DNA from: Phalacrocorax aristotelis
Lineage: Eukaryota; Chordata; Aves; Suliformes; Phalacrocoracidae
Direction of reading: 5' to 3'
Length of the DNA stretch: 64,000 nucleotides
NCBI RefSeq assembly: GCF_949628215.1
Contig: NC_134284.1
Span: forward strand, 1,364,001 to 1,428,000
Shown: piece by piece, positions 25,601 to 49,500 of the stretch
Numbering within the stretch: the stretch's first letter is position 1
Layout of the letters: each line of letters begins with the position of its first letter
The notes under the pieces: model-generated
Database searches by the model: none
The model's input: the letters and a program-made list of their open reading frames with translations, nothing else
Told to the model about the DNA's origin: nothing
Position numbers and translations under genes: made by a program

Positions 25601-28558
25601 CAAAGCAGCTTTTTAAGATGCTAGGACGCCTCTGGTGCAGGACACCGTTAAGCATTTAGTTCCTTTAGAGGATTAGGGATGAAATAAGATGAAAAGAAAC
25701 CACATCAAAATAAAGAATGATGAAACATTTCTAGACAAAAGTGAAAGATGACAAGTGTTCAAAAGTATTCTGACGTAAGAGCATTTTTTAAATTAACTGT
25801 AGAAAAGCAGCAGTGTTTGAAAACAGTTGTTTAATTGTCTGGACTCTAGAACAAAAAGCTATCAGAAATTAAACATCAAAGTGCAGATTCCACTATGAAG
25901 AACATGCCAGCTCCACTGCATCTAAAAAAACCACCAGCGGACAGAATCAGACAGAAGACAGCAAGGAATTGTCTCTGTATTAAAAGCCAGACAAACCACC
26001 ACAGCCCCAAGAAAGCAGGGCACCCCTTCTTTAGCAGCCACTATTTCCCCTCATCGGAAACAGGACACTGGGCTTTGTGGTACAGGACTGTGCGCCTGAC
26101 CTGAGCCAGTACCTCTGTTCAGGTTTTTTTATTAACAAGTCCGTAGCAGATGCTATAAGTAACAATGTTTCCAAGCTGCCAGTCTTACAAAATTAATCTG
26201 GGATATAAAAGTCTAGCTGAAACCCTTACAACTAATGCATTAGGCCAAGCCCTGTCCACGGCTTTACCTGTATCTTTCCCTTCAGTTGACTATGCGTGCA
26301 AGTGGAGATTTCAGCCTTACAATTACAATTGAGTAAACAGGACAGCCGCTAATGAACAGCGGGAATCTGCTACCATGCTTCAGAGAGAGATGTTCACACA
26401 AAACCCATGATGTTTATTTTAAGCCCTTGGAAAGGAAATGCAGTTCCATGCATACAAAACAGACCCATTGACATAGGAGGTATCATCTCAACAATTTCTA
26501 AATACCCTTGAGTCACAGGCTATGGCAACTGAGGCAGCACGGCTGAGGCCCAGCAGGGGCTTCACAGGTTCAGCACCTCCTTACACGTACCTCACTAACA
26601 GTCTTGAAAGCCGCCATCTTAGCCCTCCTTCTTCCAGCTACTGCAACACACGAGAAACATCCACTAAGTTGTCTTGTATCTTTTATTTAAGCTTCTTGGT
26701 TAAGATTTTCTCAGGTGACAGGAGAACCCGATTTTAGCTGCCAGTGTAATAAGTGACTGAAATGCATTTATCTTCAGCTGCTTTGTTACTGTCCTCATCA
26801 TCTCAGTAATTTTTTTTTTCGGGCACTCAAAACTGACACAGAATTGTTACACCAGCATGCTGAGGCTCTAATCAGAAAAGCTCCTATAGTTACTGAGCAG
26901 GTTTAGCAAACTTTTGCCTCAGTTACTGACTGAAATGGTGCTCACCAAAACAGTTCTCAGAGATAATGCGAATTATAATCCCCTGATAACGCTCCACAGA
27001 AACAGCATGTGTGACTCATTTTTCAGTGCCTTGCTTTACAGCACTATTTTGGCATACAGATCACATTGCGACTTTTTAGTTTATGAACACTTTGTCCTTT
27101 TGTCTGAGCACCCCCCTACTGTGTTCAGTGGAAGCCAAATCACTATTTTAGTGATCTGAAAAGACAGCAATTTAAGAAAATAACAATAGAAAAAGTGATT
27201 TGTTTCTTCATTTTGTGATAACACATTCAGATATCTTCCAACATTCTGTGACACTACAAGTTACTTGACTTTTTTGGTTTTGCACAGTAAAGGTGCACAG
27301 CTCTGATGATCAAGCAAGGATTGAAATAGAGATATGCCCTAGTAGAGACTACCTTCTGTGGCCACACCAGGTGGCAATTACATTGTTTGTACTGTGGCAG
27401 TATTAAGAATTCCTAGTTATGGCTCAAAGCCTCATTTTTCATGCATTTTTTCCTCTAGCAGCACAAAATATTAAGAAAAAAGATGTGCAATATGGGACAT
27501 CAATGGAAAGAGATATATATGTGTTTAAAAATTTAGCAATTTGGAAAGGTTACTTGAATAAAAACAACTCCTTCTCCCTCAATTCCCACAGACAAGGAAA
27601 ACAGGATTTTTTTTTTGTTCTACTCCAACACAGAAAGCATCTTGTTTCTCTTCCTCAGAGAAGATAAACAGGTTGTTTCTAGAGTGAATATCTCTAGTGT
27701 AGTTCAGTGTAAACAAGATTTAGGGTAAGCAGAATTGGAGGTCATGCAGCAGTGAGCTCAGAAGACAGCACTGCCTATTTTGAAGTGTAAGTTCACTAAA
27801 GCTCCTGCTATATCCACCTATAAGAGCAAAGTGCAACTATATGTAGTTTTTAATTAATCAGCTATGTTTATTGGAATGGTAACAAGCTACGCTCAAAGTT
27901 TTCAAGTTCTCAGTCCCTAAACACAGAAAAAAACCCAAAGGAAATGGTGTCTTAAACAAGTCTGCATCAATAAACTTGCAAGAAAAACATTTTGTTCCAC
28001 TCATTCTTGGCTTGACTTAAAGCAAACAAAAGAAAACCCTTTCAATGTTAAAGGGGAGTCACCCACTGATCAAACCTTTCAGGTTCTATATTTGTATCAC
28101 TCTAGGCCATGTGACAAAAGAGGGGTAAAAAAAAATCGTGGGAGTTACATAGCCCAGAAATTTATTGAATATTTGCTCAAATACATTCTGTATAGAACTG
28201 TTGAGCTGACTTGGTTTTGGTGCTCCCAGGAAAGATCATTAACAGATGCACTGAGCTGTAATCACCAATTAGGAATTGTTACGTACGCAAATGTTAAGCA
28301 TGGGGCTGCAACCTCCCTCTGGCCAAATCTGTCTTGAATTTGACTGGGCACCTTCCCTTCAGAGGATTCAACTTGTATAAGCTGCTGCATCAAATGTTAT
28401 TTAGAAGAGCCTTGCACATATTGGTCTTTTTAAAACAGTAAAAACACTTCAAGTATTTGCATTTGAAGTTTTCAATACTGGAAGCGTTATAGCTGAAAGC
28501 ATTTGCAATGGGGTCTTTAATTTTTTGTATGGTCTCTCTTCTAAATCTCTCAGGAGAT
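22659..28558. other. Spacer between PLEK2 and EIF2S1
   Basis: Holds the PLEK2 5' flank at its left and the EIF2S1 3' UTR at its right. EIF2S1 runs leftward; minus-strand AATAAA candidates (TTTATT on the plus strand) lie at 28161-28166, about 27867 and 26692-26697, so its 3' UTR could be about 0.4-1.9 kb. No coding exon, RNA gene or young repeat was recognised in the rest. Open frames of 60-111 codons are scattered on both strands and resemble nothing known. Confidence 0.5.
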
Positions 28559-40169
<11,611 letters not shown>

Positions 40170-40425
40170 CTGGTAACAGCTGAGGGGTCCCGCTCTACGC
40201 TCGCAGGCCGGACTCTCACGCTGCACCCGCTCCTGCCTCAGCGTGCGCCTGGCCGCCGCCCCACTGCGCAGGTGCCAGCCCACCCCGCTCCCGCTCCTCC
40301 GCACGCGATAGGCCAGCCCCGCGTCCCCAGGACCATGGAGTCTCAACGTCTAGGCAGAGGGCCGCCCTGTGCTTAGAGCGCTACCCTCTTCCAGAGACCT
40401 CCGGGGTTCACAAACAGACGCGGGA

Positions 40426-40437
40426 GGTCACGTGACC
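40426..40437. promoter_or_regulatory. CLEAR/E-box palindrome, site 1
   Basis: GGTCACGTGACC is a perfect 12-bp palindrome containing GTCACGTGAC, the CLEAR element bound by TFEB/TFE3/MITF (and, as CACGTG, by USF and MYC/MAX). It is 145 bp upstream of the ATP6V1D start codon. V-ATPase subunit genes are established CLEAR-network targets. Confidence 0.7.
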
Positions 40438-40494
40438 AAAAGCGCTCTGGGACCCGGGTGCTTCCTCCGCCGGGGGGCGGGACCGGGGGGCCGC

Positions 40495-40504
40495 GTCACG
40501 TGAC
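40495..40504. promoter_or_regulatory. CLEAR/E-box palindrome, site 2
   Basis: A second perfect GTCACGTGAC (flanked as CGTCACGTGACG), 68 bp after the first and 78 bp before the ATP6V1D start codon. Binding is inferred from the motif. Confidence 0.7.
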
Positions 40505-40581
40505 GAGGGCGGCGGTGGCGGCGGCGGCGGCAGCGGCGGCAGTGGCAACAGCCGGAGCGGGCCCCGCACTCCGCCGCCAGC

Positions 40582-43500
40582 ATGTCGGGCAAGGACCGCA
40601 TCGAGATCTTCCCCTCGCGAATGTGAGTGTCCCGGGGCGGGGCGGGGCGGGGTGAGCGGCCACGGTGCGACGGGCGGGCCTGGCCGGTGTCCCGAGCGCG
40701 GCGGCGGGCCGGGTCGGGAGCGGCGGTGGCTCGGGGCCGTGCCCGGGGCAGCAGCTCCCCGTGCTCCGCTCCCCGCCTGGGCCCCGGCCCTGGGAGCCGC
40801 CGTGCCGGTCTGTGTCCGCTGCGGCCCCGGTGCTCAGCGCCGCCGGGCTCGGCGTCCAACGCCCGTAAGGGCTGCAGTTGGATCTCCCCGTCAGTCCCTC
40901 CTTTCAGTCTCAAAACGAGCTCTGTCAGCCGTCAGAGGGTAGTGGCGGGGCCCAGAACCAAGGAGCAGGCGGCTTCCAGTGTGTGGTTGCAATTACGCAA
41001 ACCTTGATTGTAGAAAGAACAATTTGTAGACTATACGTGTAAGAAAAAAATGCACAAATTGAACCGTAGCTTCCTTTCACTTTTTAGTAGATGATACTGC
41101 TGTACAGGAGGCCGGCCATAAAGTGTTAAGAAAGAAGGAAGTAAAATGTGTAAAGTGCAGTGGATGGTCAAGTAATTTTCCAGATCCTGACAGCATACCA
41201 TTTGTCATGAGATCAGATGTCTCTGACAAGGCTTAGAAAGTTGCCAACACTGGGATAAACACAAACAGTTAGAACTGTTCTACTAATAAACCTGCTGTCT
41301 TAGTAAAGCTGTTCAGTTTCTCTTCAGAACCGTCCAGGACAGAAAGACTGTGCCCTAAGGTGAAAGGCTGTTTAAAATCCTCTTGCATAAAGTTGGGTTG
41401 ATGCCTGGATGTAGTCTTTGTAAAAACGTGCCTTGCAGGACAGAGAACCTCAAATGTAGAATAAGTTATTGTCACACATGAGCTCGGGACATATGAAATA
41501 ACAGTTTATACGGAAAGATGAATACATTACATGGTAGAGGTTCTGCTGTGACACTTAGTTCAGAAATAAATTATTGCATATACCAAGTCACTGCTCTCAC
41601 TCTGGCTCTTTGATAGTGCTCTTTTCATTCAGTTTACATGTCCAAGGAGGAGGCACTTCAATCACTTTTAAAAGGTTACCTGGTTTTGTGGGCTGATATG
41701 TCATTGTGGCAAGAAGGTGGTGATGTACAAAGGGTTAATATTTACAAGCCCCATTTCAAATGAGGTAATAGACCAATAATGTGGCTTATGTTTTGATAGG
41801 AATGTGAGTTAGGATGATAAAATAAGATGGCTTGCCTCTGCAACAGTTTATTTTTGTTAACTGACAGAACAGAATTTCACAAGGTTTGGGTTTTTTTTGT
41901 TTTGCTTTTCTATCTTTATGAAGTTGCTTGCTGGTATGAGCCTCTTCTGCGCTGGATATGATCAATTACAGAAGCTGCTTGGTCTCCTTGACAGTAAGCA
42001 AGATTTGTTTAATGCACTCTCAGAGCCTGTGAAATCTTGCTTGAACTAGAAGGACAGCCAGTGTCTGGCAGGTGGTGAACAGAGCAAACAAGTTAGTTCA
42101 AGGCGGTGACAGAGACCTGCTTGTTGTAGAAGTAAAGCTGCCTTTTTACTCTTTGACTTTGGTTGTTTTCTTTTTTAATCATGAATATTCAGAAAGTATT
42201 CGTGCTTCTCAGTCGTGTTTGGTAGATATTAATGGAGCTACTCTCATCACATGCCAGTAGATGTGGAAAGGAATGGATTCCATTGTGTAGGTAGGATCTT
42301 AATTATACTTACTTTTTCCAAGGTCAGAGAGGAAGTGTATAAGGCTTCTCTTCACAGAGAGCTGACCTGAGTATTGTCCTTTGTGTGTAGTGCCTGCGTG
42401 TACAAAGTGGTAGCTTAAGTTAGCACAGCTTGTGGTTTTTGTAGTATAGCTCCTGCTATTCTAGTTAACTTAAATCAAAAAGATTCTTCAAATTAAAATA
42501 TACTCCACAGCAGAGAGAGAGGCAAGGTTTGGACCCTTCTTCAGTTCCTAATTCTGTATGAGAAACCTGTAAGTGTGCTACTGGAAGTAAAGGATATAAA
42601 ACACTACAGCTAGCTTACTAATATCCCTTTTAAACTGATGCTACTTCTGATTGTCGTAAATAGCTTGTACATCTCTTGTGCAGCATATGAAGATATGGAA
42701 TCATTGTACTTTCTGACTGTCTTTAAACCAGAATGTACAACTGCTGTATCTTGTTGCTCTGTAAAATCAGAACAACAGCCTCAACAGTTATGATCACATG
42801 AAGAATTTACTGTGCTCTCTGATTCTGAGAAGACGACATAGCAGTAAAAGAGCTTAAAAGCAATACACTGACACTGGCCTTTTGGGGTGGTTTGATTTCT
42901 GGTGCATTTCTGGTACTTGTAAGTCATCAAGAAAAATGAGAACTCTTATTTCCTATTATGGAAGTGCTGAAAAATGACGTGTCAGTTTTCCATGATCTTT
43001 GACTTTGCAGATGATAACCTTGTAATTCTCACTGACGAGGGAGATAAATTTAATAAATTCCCATTTGAATGGGAATATAAAATTCTGTCCCAAAGTGGCC
43101 ATCCTTTTTTACTGCATTGATGTTTCTTTGTTGCTTCATAATTTCAGTCATGTCCACATCAGAAAACTTTGCATAAGTTTTTTTCCTAATCCCTTCAGAT
43201 GATGCAGAACATTTTTCTTTATTCCTCTGTTTAACAGGGCTCAGACCATCATGAAGGCTCGTTTGAAAGGAGCCCAAACAGGTCGTAACCTCTTGAAGAA
43301 AAAATCTGATGCTTTGACACTTCGATTCAGGCAGATCCTTAAGAAAATTATTGAGGTAGGTAAATTAGAATTTTCCTCTGTTTGGCTCACTTTATTTGAA
43401 ATCTCTCTGTTCTGTTGGTTGTTGTCGTGGTGTAGCCGGCAGCTCAGCCCCACACAGTCGCTCGCTCACTCCCCCACCGGTAGATGGGGGAGAGAATCAG

Positions 43501-46500
43501 AAGGGTAACGCTCGTGGGTTGGGATAAGAACAGTTCAATAATTAAAATTAAAAGAAACAAGAATAGAAATGCAATGTAAAGGAGAACAACGAGAGGCGCA
43601 AAGCCCCGGGGGAGGGGGGAAGGGAACGAACCGCTGAAACAAACCGTCTACCGCCGCGCCGCTCCCAAGCCGCAACTGCCCCCCCTTAATATACTGGTCA
43701 TGGTGTCACGTGGTATGGAATGAACCTGCCATTGGCCAGTTGGGGTCAGCTGTCCTGGCCATGGCCCCGCCCCTCCCAGCCCCCCGCCCCCCGGAAACTG
43801 GAAAGGCAGCTGCCCCCCACAGTGAGGAGAATTAACCCCTTCTCAGCCAAAACCAGCACAGTTGTGCGTTCCGCTCTGCTAACTTCATTAGGTAGGCTGG
43901 AATGTAGGACAACTTTGTGAATAACCTATTTTTCATAAATGATGCTGCTGAGGACAGATGAGCATAATTATGCTTTTCTGGCTGCCAATGATACAGAAAT
44001 TTTGTAAGAGTTAATATTCTTCACTTCTTTCCAACCTGTCCTAGGCTCTGCTTTCTTTTGTGTCCCACATTCCCTATCATCTATTCTATGTTACAGGGAG
44101 TTTGTGCTGATGCAGCCAAATAGTTTAGGAGTGGATTTAACGTGTTCTGTAGCCCAATTTTTTTGTTGATTTTTGTGTTTTGAGAAGATAACTGAAGATC
44201 TATAATGTTTCCTGCATGACTAGGTACACTAGAAAGCAGAAGTTCTGTCCAGATGGACCTTGTTCTGTTATGAAGAAACACTGAGTCCTGCTTCTTCCTT
44301 TGCAACGTGAATGACAAATCTAAGATACTCACTAGAGCCTAGTATGCCTTGTTCTGTTTTACCATACTAGATGGGTTTTGGTTGTACTGTTCAGGCTGCA
44401 ACTCCTCCAATATCCATGGTCATCAGTAGTGCTTTGTTGCCACACTGTAGACAAGCTCTTGGCACTCTGTATCTTGCTTCCTATAGACTGTCTAATACAC
44501 AAAGGCTCTTGCTTCTCGAAAGCACGTTTTTTTAGCTATAAGGGCTTCAAATGTGTAAAAATTGGGAAAAAATGGAGCTGGTGGAGAGCACAGCATACAC
44601 CTGTACACTGAAAAACAACTTCAGCTGTCTCAAAATATTCAGTACAATATGAAGAAAGAGTGTTTTCCTGCTGCGCCATTTCATTGTTGTGGTTTAACCC
44701 CCATGTAGTAGAGTTTTATTACTATTAAGACAAACAATTGTCTTTTGCCGTTCCTGCGAGTTCTACACTGGGTCAGTAAAGGAGGTGAAAATTTTTTCTT
44801 TTGCCAGTCAGCTGGAAATTACTGTTTACAGTTAGAGAATAAGCTACACATGCAGGACCTTCTCCCACTCTTAAATTTATCATTTTTTCTTTATGCTGTT
44901 TGTTATTTATCCTGGAAAAGAAGTAATGATATGTGTTGTATTTGCTGCCTTATTTTTTTTTTTTAACCAGACTAAGATGCTGATGGGTGAGGTGATGAGA
45001 GAAGCTGCCTTTTCACTTGCTGAGGCAAAGTTTACCGCAGGAGATTTCAGGTGAGGATTGCTGATCTTGTGGATGTCCTACCTATGAGGAGGAGTGATCA
45101 ACAAATTGTTGATTTCTCTTTTGGAAAAAAAGTAAAAACCTTAAATGCACTTTAAAAAGATTAAAAAAGACAGTGGACAAGGTAGGACAGGATGAGCTGA
45201 ATTCCTTTAGGTAAAGATGGGGACGTCACTGCAGGAGAAAGATAATTTACATGATGAAAATGTATACTCCATTGGAAGCTAAACAAAGTGGAAAGATTAA
45301 CAGAATTTACTTTTTGAGAGTTTTACTTTTTGAGAATTTACTTCATTTGAGAAGGTGTTGCTTTTTGCATCTTGGAATTTAAAATGTAGGGAAACAAGAA
45401 TTTATAGCAGAGTATTGGACTACTTGTTATTTTGATCTTTCTTGTGAATTTGAGGGCTGGATGTAATGTGTGTTATTTTCTCCCAGTAACTCATACAGAT
45501 ATTTTACTAATTGTTCTGCCCTCTTGTTTCACTAGGACTAGCGAGGGATGTAGGTGAGAGGGGAAACAAATCTTTTTCCCTCCAGTAGGATGTTTTTTTA
45601 AAAAATTACAGTTGAAACTAGGGTGTTTGTGTAATTCATTCAAATATGCAGAGGTCTCGTGGAATAAAGTTGAGGAAGTGTTAACAATTTAGCTGGTGGT
45701 ACTACCAATTAATGGGGAAGAACTAAGTGATCAGACACAAGAGTAATCTGCGTGCTGCTGGAGAAAAGTCTTTTTGCCCTTTCATTTGGATAGGGTGGTG
45801 TTTCCTGTCCTAACCAGTCACAATGTTTAGCTATAAACAATAGTCAGATTCCACTCTGTAAGCAAACTGAACTTCAAGAGAAGAGTTGGCTATAGCAACC
45901 TGTTCTTGCAAGACCTTAAGACACTTTAGAATTCTTCAAGATGAATTGTAATACAAGCTTAAGTTTGTTAATATGATAGAGTTAGTGGGTAAACAAACTC
46001 CTAAGTGTTCTGAAAGAACAAACACATACAAACTCAACTGAAAAAAATGTTGTGGCCTTGGTCTGCATTAAAGCCTCGACGTTCCTTCACTTTTATTGGG
46101 GAAAAAAGTAGCACAGGTTGATTATACCAAATGTTACTGAAATATTTTAAAGTAATTTGCCAGATAACTGGCTAGTTGTCGTGGTTTAGCCGGCAGCTCA
46201 CCCCCACACAGCCGCTCACTCACTCCCCCACCGGTAGATGGGGGAGAGAATCAGAAGGGTAACGCTCGTGGGTTGGGATAAGAACAGTTCAATAATTAAA
46301 ATTAAAAGAAACAACAGTAGAAATGCAATGTAAAGGAGAACAACGAGAGGCGCAAAGCCCCGGGGGAGGGGGGAAGGGAGGGGAGAGGGGGAACGAACCG
46401 CCGGAACAAACCGCACGCGCCGCAGCCGCTCGCCGCCCGCCGACCCGATGCCGCGCCGCTCCCGCGCTGCCACTGCCCCCCCTCCATATACTGGTCATGG

Positions 46501-49500
46501 TGTCACATGGTATGGAATAAACCTGCCATTGGCCAGTCGGGGTCGGCCGCCCCCACCGTGGCCCCGCCCCTCCCAGCCCCACGCCCCCGCCACGCGGCAG
46601 AGCGCGGGAAGCCAGAAAGGCAGCCGCCCCCCACGGTGAGGAGAATTAACCCCTTCTCAGCCAAAACCAGCACACTAGTTTTTAGCTATGCTTTGTATGC
46701 TTGGTCTAAGACGTTTCTAAAGTTACATTTCACAGGCTCTGCATCTTTTACATTTCTAAACATTGCTGGAAACTATTTCTTTCAAAGCTTCCCTGATAGC
46801 TTTGAAGTCTGTGCAATGAATTACTTAGAGAACTGAGCTGAAGACAATTTCCAGATGTTTACAGCTATTTGGTAACTACTTCATCTTGTATATAATGACA
46901 ACTTAATGAACCACTTCAGCTTTCCTGATTAAGATATATGTTTTCTTCCTTACAGTACCACTGTGATCCAAAATGTGAACAAAGCTCAAGTCAAGATCAG
47001 AGCTAAAAAAGACAATGTAGCAGGTGACTCTTTTTCAGACTATGAGTATTTCAGCTCTTAAGGGAATTGTGGGAGGAGACTCTGAAATATGCAGGAATGT
47101 ATCCAAACACTGTCTCCTCGTCTTTATTTCTCTTATTCATCTAACAGTTAGAACACTGATAATTTGCTAAGGTTTTTTTCCCCACATACAGCAGATAATT
47201 TTTATATTTAGTAATTTACCTCATAAAATTAAATGAGTGTGCATAAACTGCAGTTCAATTTCTAGATCTTTAGACAAAGCATAACTTTCATAGAGCTTTA
47301 CTGAAAAATAGATTAGGAAATTTAAGTATCAAAAATTAAGTAAGTTTCAGGGAATTAAATATCAATAATTGTCTATGAAGAAAACAAGAAAGGTAAATCA
47401 GGATTGAATGCTTAAAGTATTCCTTAAGCACAGGGAATACATTGCTAAACAGAAACACAATAAAACTGAACACTGAATAAAACAGAATACTTCCTTGAAT
47501 TTTTCACGTCTAGATCTCTGTGATCTCAATACAGTTCTGAAGTTCCATATTAAGATGTCAGAACAAGCATGACTTAATGGTTCCAAGCTATACAGAAAGA
47601 TTTTGGAAGCAAAGCATCTGAGCTTGCATAATGTATTAAGAAGCGAATGGGTAAAAGTGAGTTGTACTTAATAAATCTATGACCCTTTATACTCTTACAC
47701 ACATTCTTGTTCACTTTTTCCAGGTGTAACCTTGCCAGTTTTTGAGCATTACCAGGAAGGAGGGGACAGTAAGTACAAAACAAGTATTTTCTATCTTATG
47801 TGTACTTACGGCTATTCTATGCTAATATAAAAATACTTGTCATGTCATGTCTTGCTGATAAGTCAGTTTACATCATAGGCATAGATGTACTTACTACCTC
47901 TACTATGCCTTGTCCTGTTCCTGTGACATGGAGGGATTATTAGGGACTGTAGTGGATTTTAATTTCCTAAATCAGTGAGTCTTTCAGATGAGGAGAAGAC
48001 TTGTCTTGAATTACCAGGTTTTGAGACTGGTAGGTCTTACTGTGGACATACACAACAATGATCTGTAGTAACATAAACCACTATAAAGCAATTTAATAAT
48101 GGGCAAAGGTTTAGCTTGCCACTTGCTGAGCTGTCTCCCTCCCTTTACTTTGTAAAGGGCTGATTTTTATCTAGTAAGAAAACACCACAGTAGCAATAGC
48201 AACAAATAGTGATTTTTTTTGTTTGTTTTCAGGCTATGAGCTGACTGGCTTGGCCAGAGGTGGAGAACAGCTGGCTAAGCTGAAGAGGAACTATGCCAAA
48301 GCTGTGGAGCTGCTTGTGGAACTGGCCTCCTTACAGGTTAGTGGGAAGAAAAAAGGGGAGTGTTGGTTTCTCACTGTTCTGAAATGAAATGAACGTTGTC
48401 TCAGCAACTGTAGCTTAATACTTTGAGCCGTACTATACTGCTTTAGTCCCAGTGCTGTACAAAGTTGCAAACCTTTTCTGGTCATAAACCAGAGTCATGT
48501 TACTACTTCAAAGTAGTTTTTATTCCTTAATGCTAAAAAGAAACTTTCTTTGGGGGGGATGGCATTTGTAACTGCTCATGTGCGAGTGTTTGGCGTGCTG
48601 TAACAGTAGTAGAAAAACTTCTGCTTCTGTCAAGAATGTAGTCTGTAAAGCTACATTACAGACGTGGCTTTGGCTTTCAAGTGCTATTTGGTTTTGTGCA
48701 TAGAATGGATGGAAATGCTGAATTTGTCTTGTTATGTATTAATTATTTAATCCCATTCCATCAGACATCCTTTGTTACTTTGGATGAAGCCATTAAAATA
48801 ACAAACAGACGTGTGAATGCAATTGAACATGGTGAGTATTTTTCCATTTGGGACACACGATATTTTTCTGTCTCCATGCAAGATGACGAGCAGGGTCATG
48901 GAAGCCACTCTTTTGACTGCTTTCTTGTTAGTAGGATTTCTAATAGTTGAACTCTTCAGAAAGCATTACAACAAAGCATATTTTAAGAAAGAACAAAAAT
49001 TGAAAGCCCAGTGGAATGGACTGGAGTACAGAGATAAATGAACATACAAACATGAGAAAGTAATCAGAAGTTGTATTGAGACTCTATAGAACAGATATTT
49101 CACAAACATATTCTGGAGTCTCTACTAGTGACTTTGACTCATTTGGTGAAGGCTGTTGACTAGAAATAAAAGATAGAACATCTTAACACACAGAACCATC
49201 CGAAGAGCTAGCATAATGGCTTTTAAACCTGTAATGGTGGTGTCCAGTAGAGAGTTGGTGACTTTTTTTGTTGGTTTTGGATGGAATTGCAGAGCAGTCA
49301 TCCAGAGAAAAATCTTGGTAACCTGTTCAGGTTTGCGTTACAGGAAATAGAACAGTCCTAATATTAATACTCTGGTATTTTTCTTTCATCTGAATTCCTT
49401 ATCTTTCACGTTCTTGCTTGTAAATTTGTTTCTTGCAGTTTCTTAAGTTCTACCTATGCACGCTATGGCCATGATTCCTTTTGCTGCAGTATCCAGACTG

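Noticed and set aside
44690-44710. GTTGTGGTTTAACCCCC, resembling the terminus of the LTR family found in the same gene
   Set aside because: Only about 15 bases match and nothing follows, so it cannot be told from chance.
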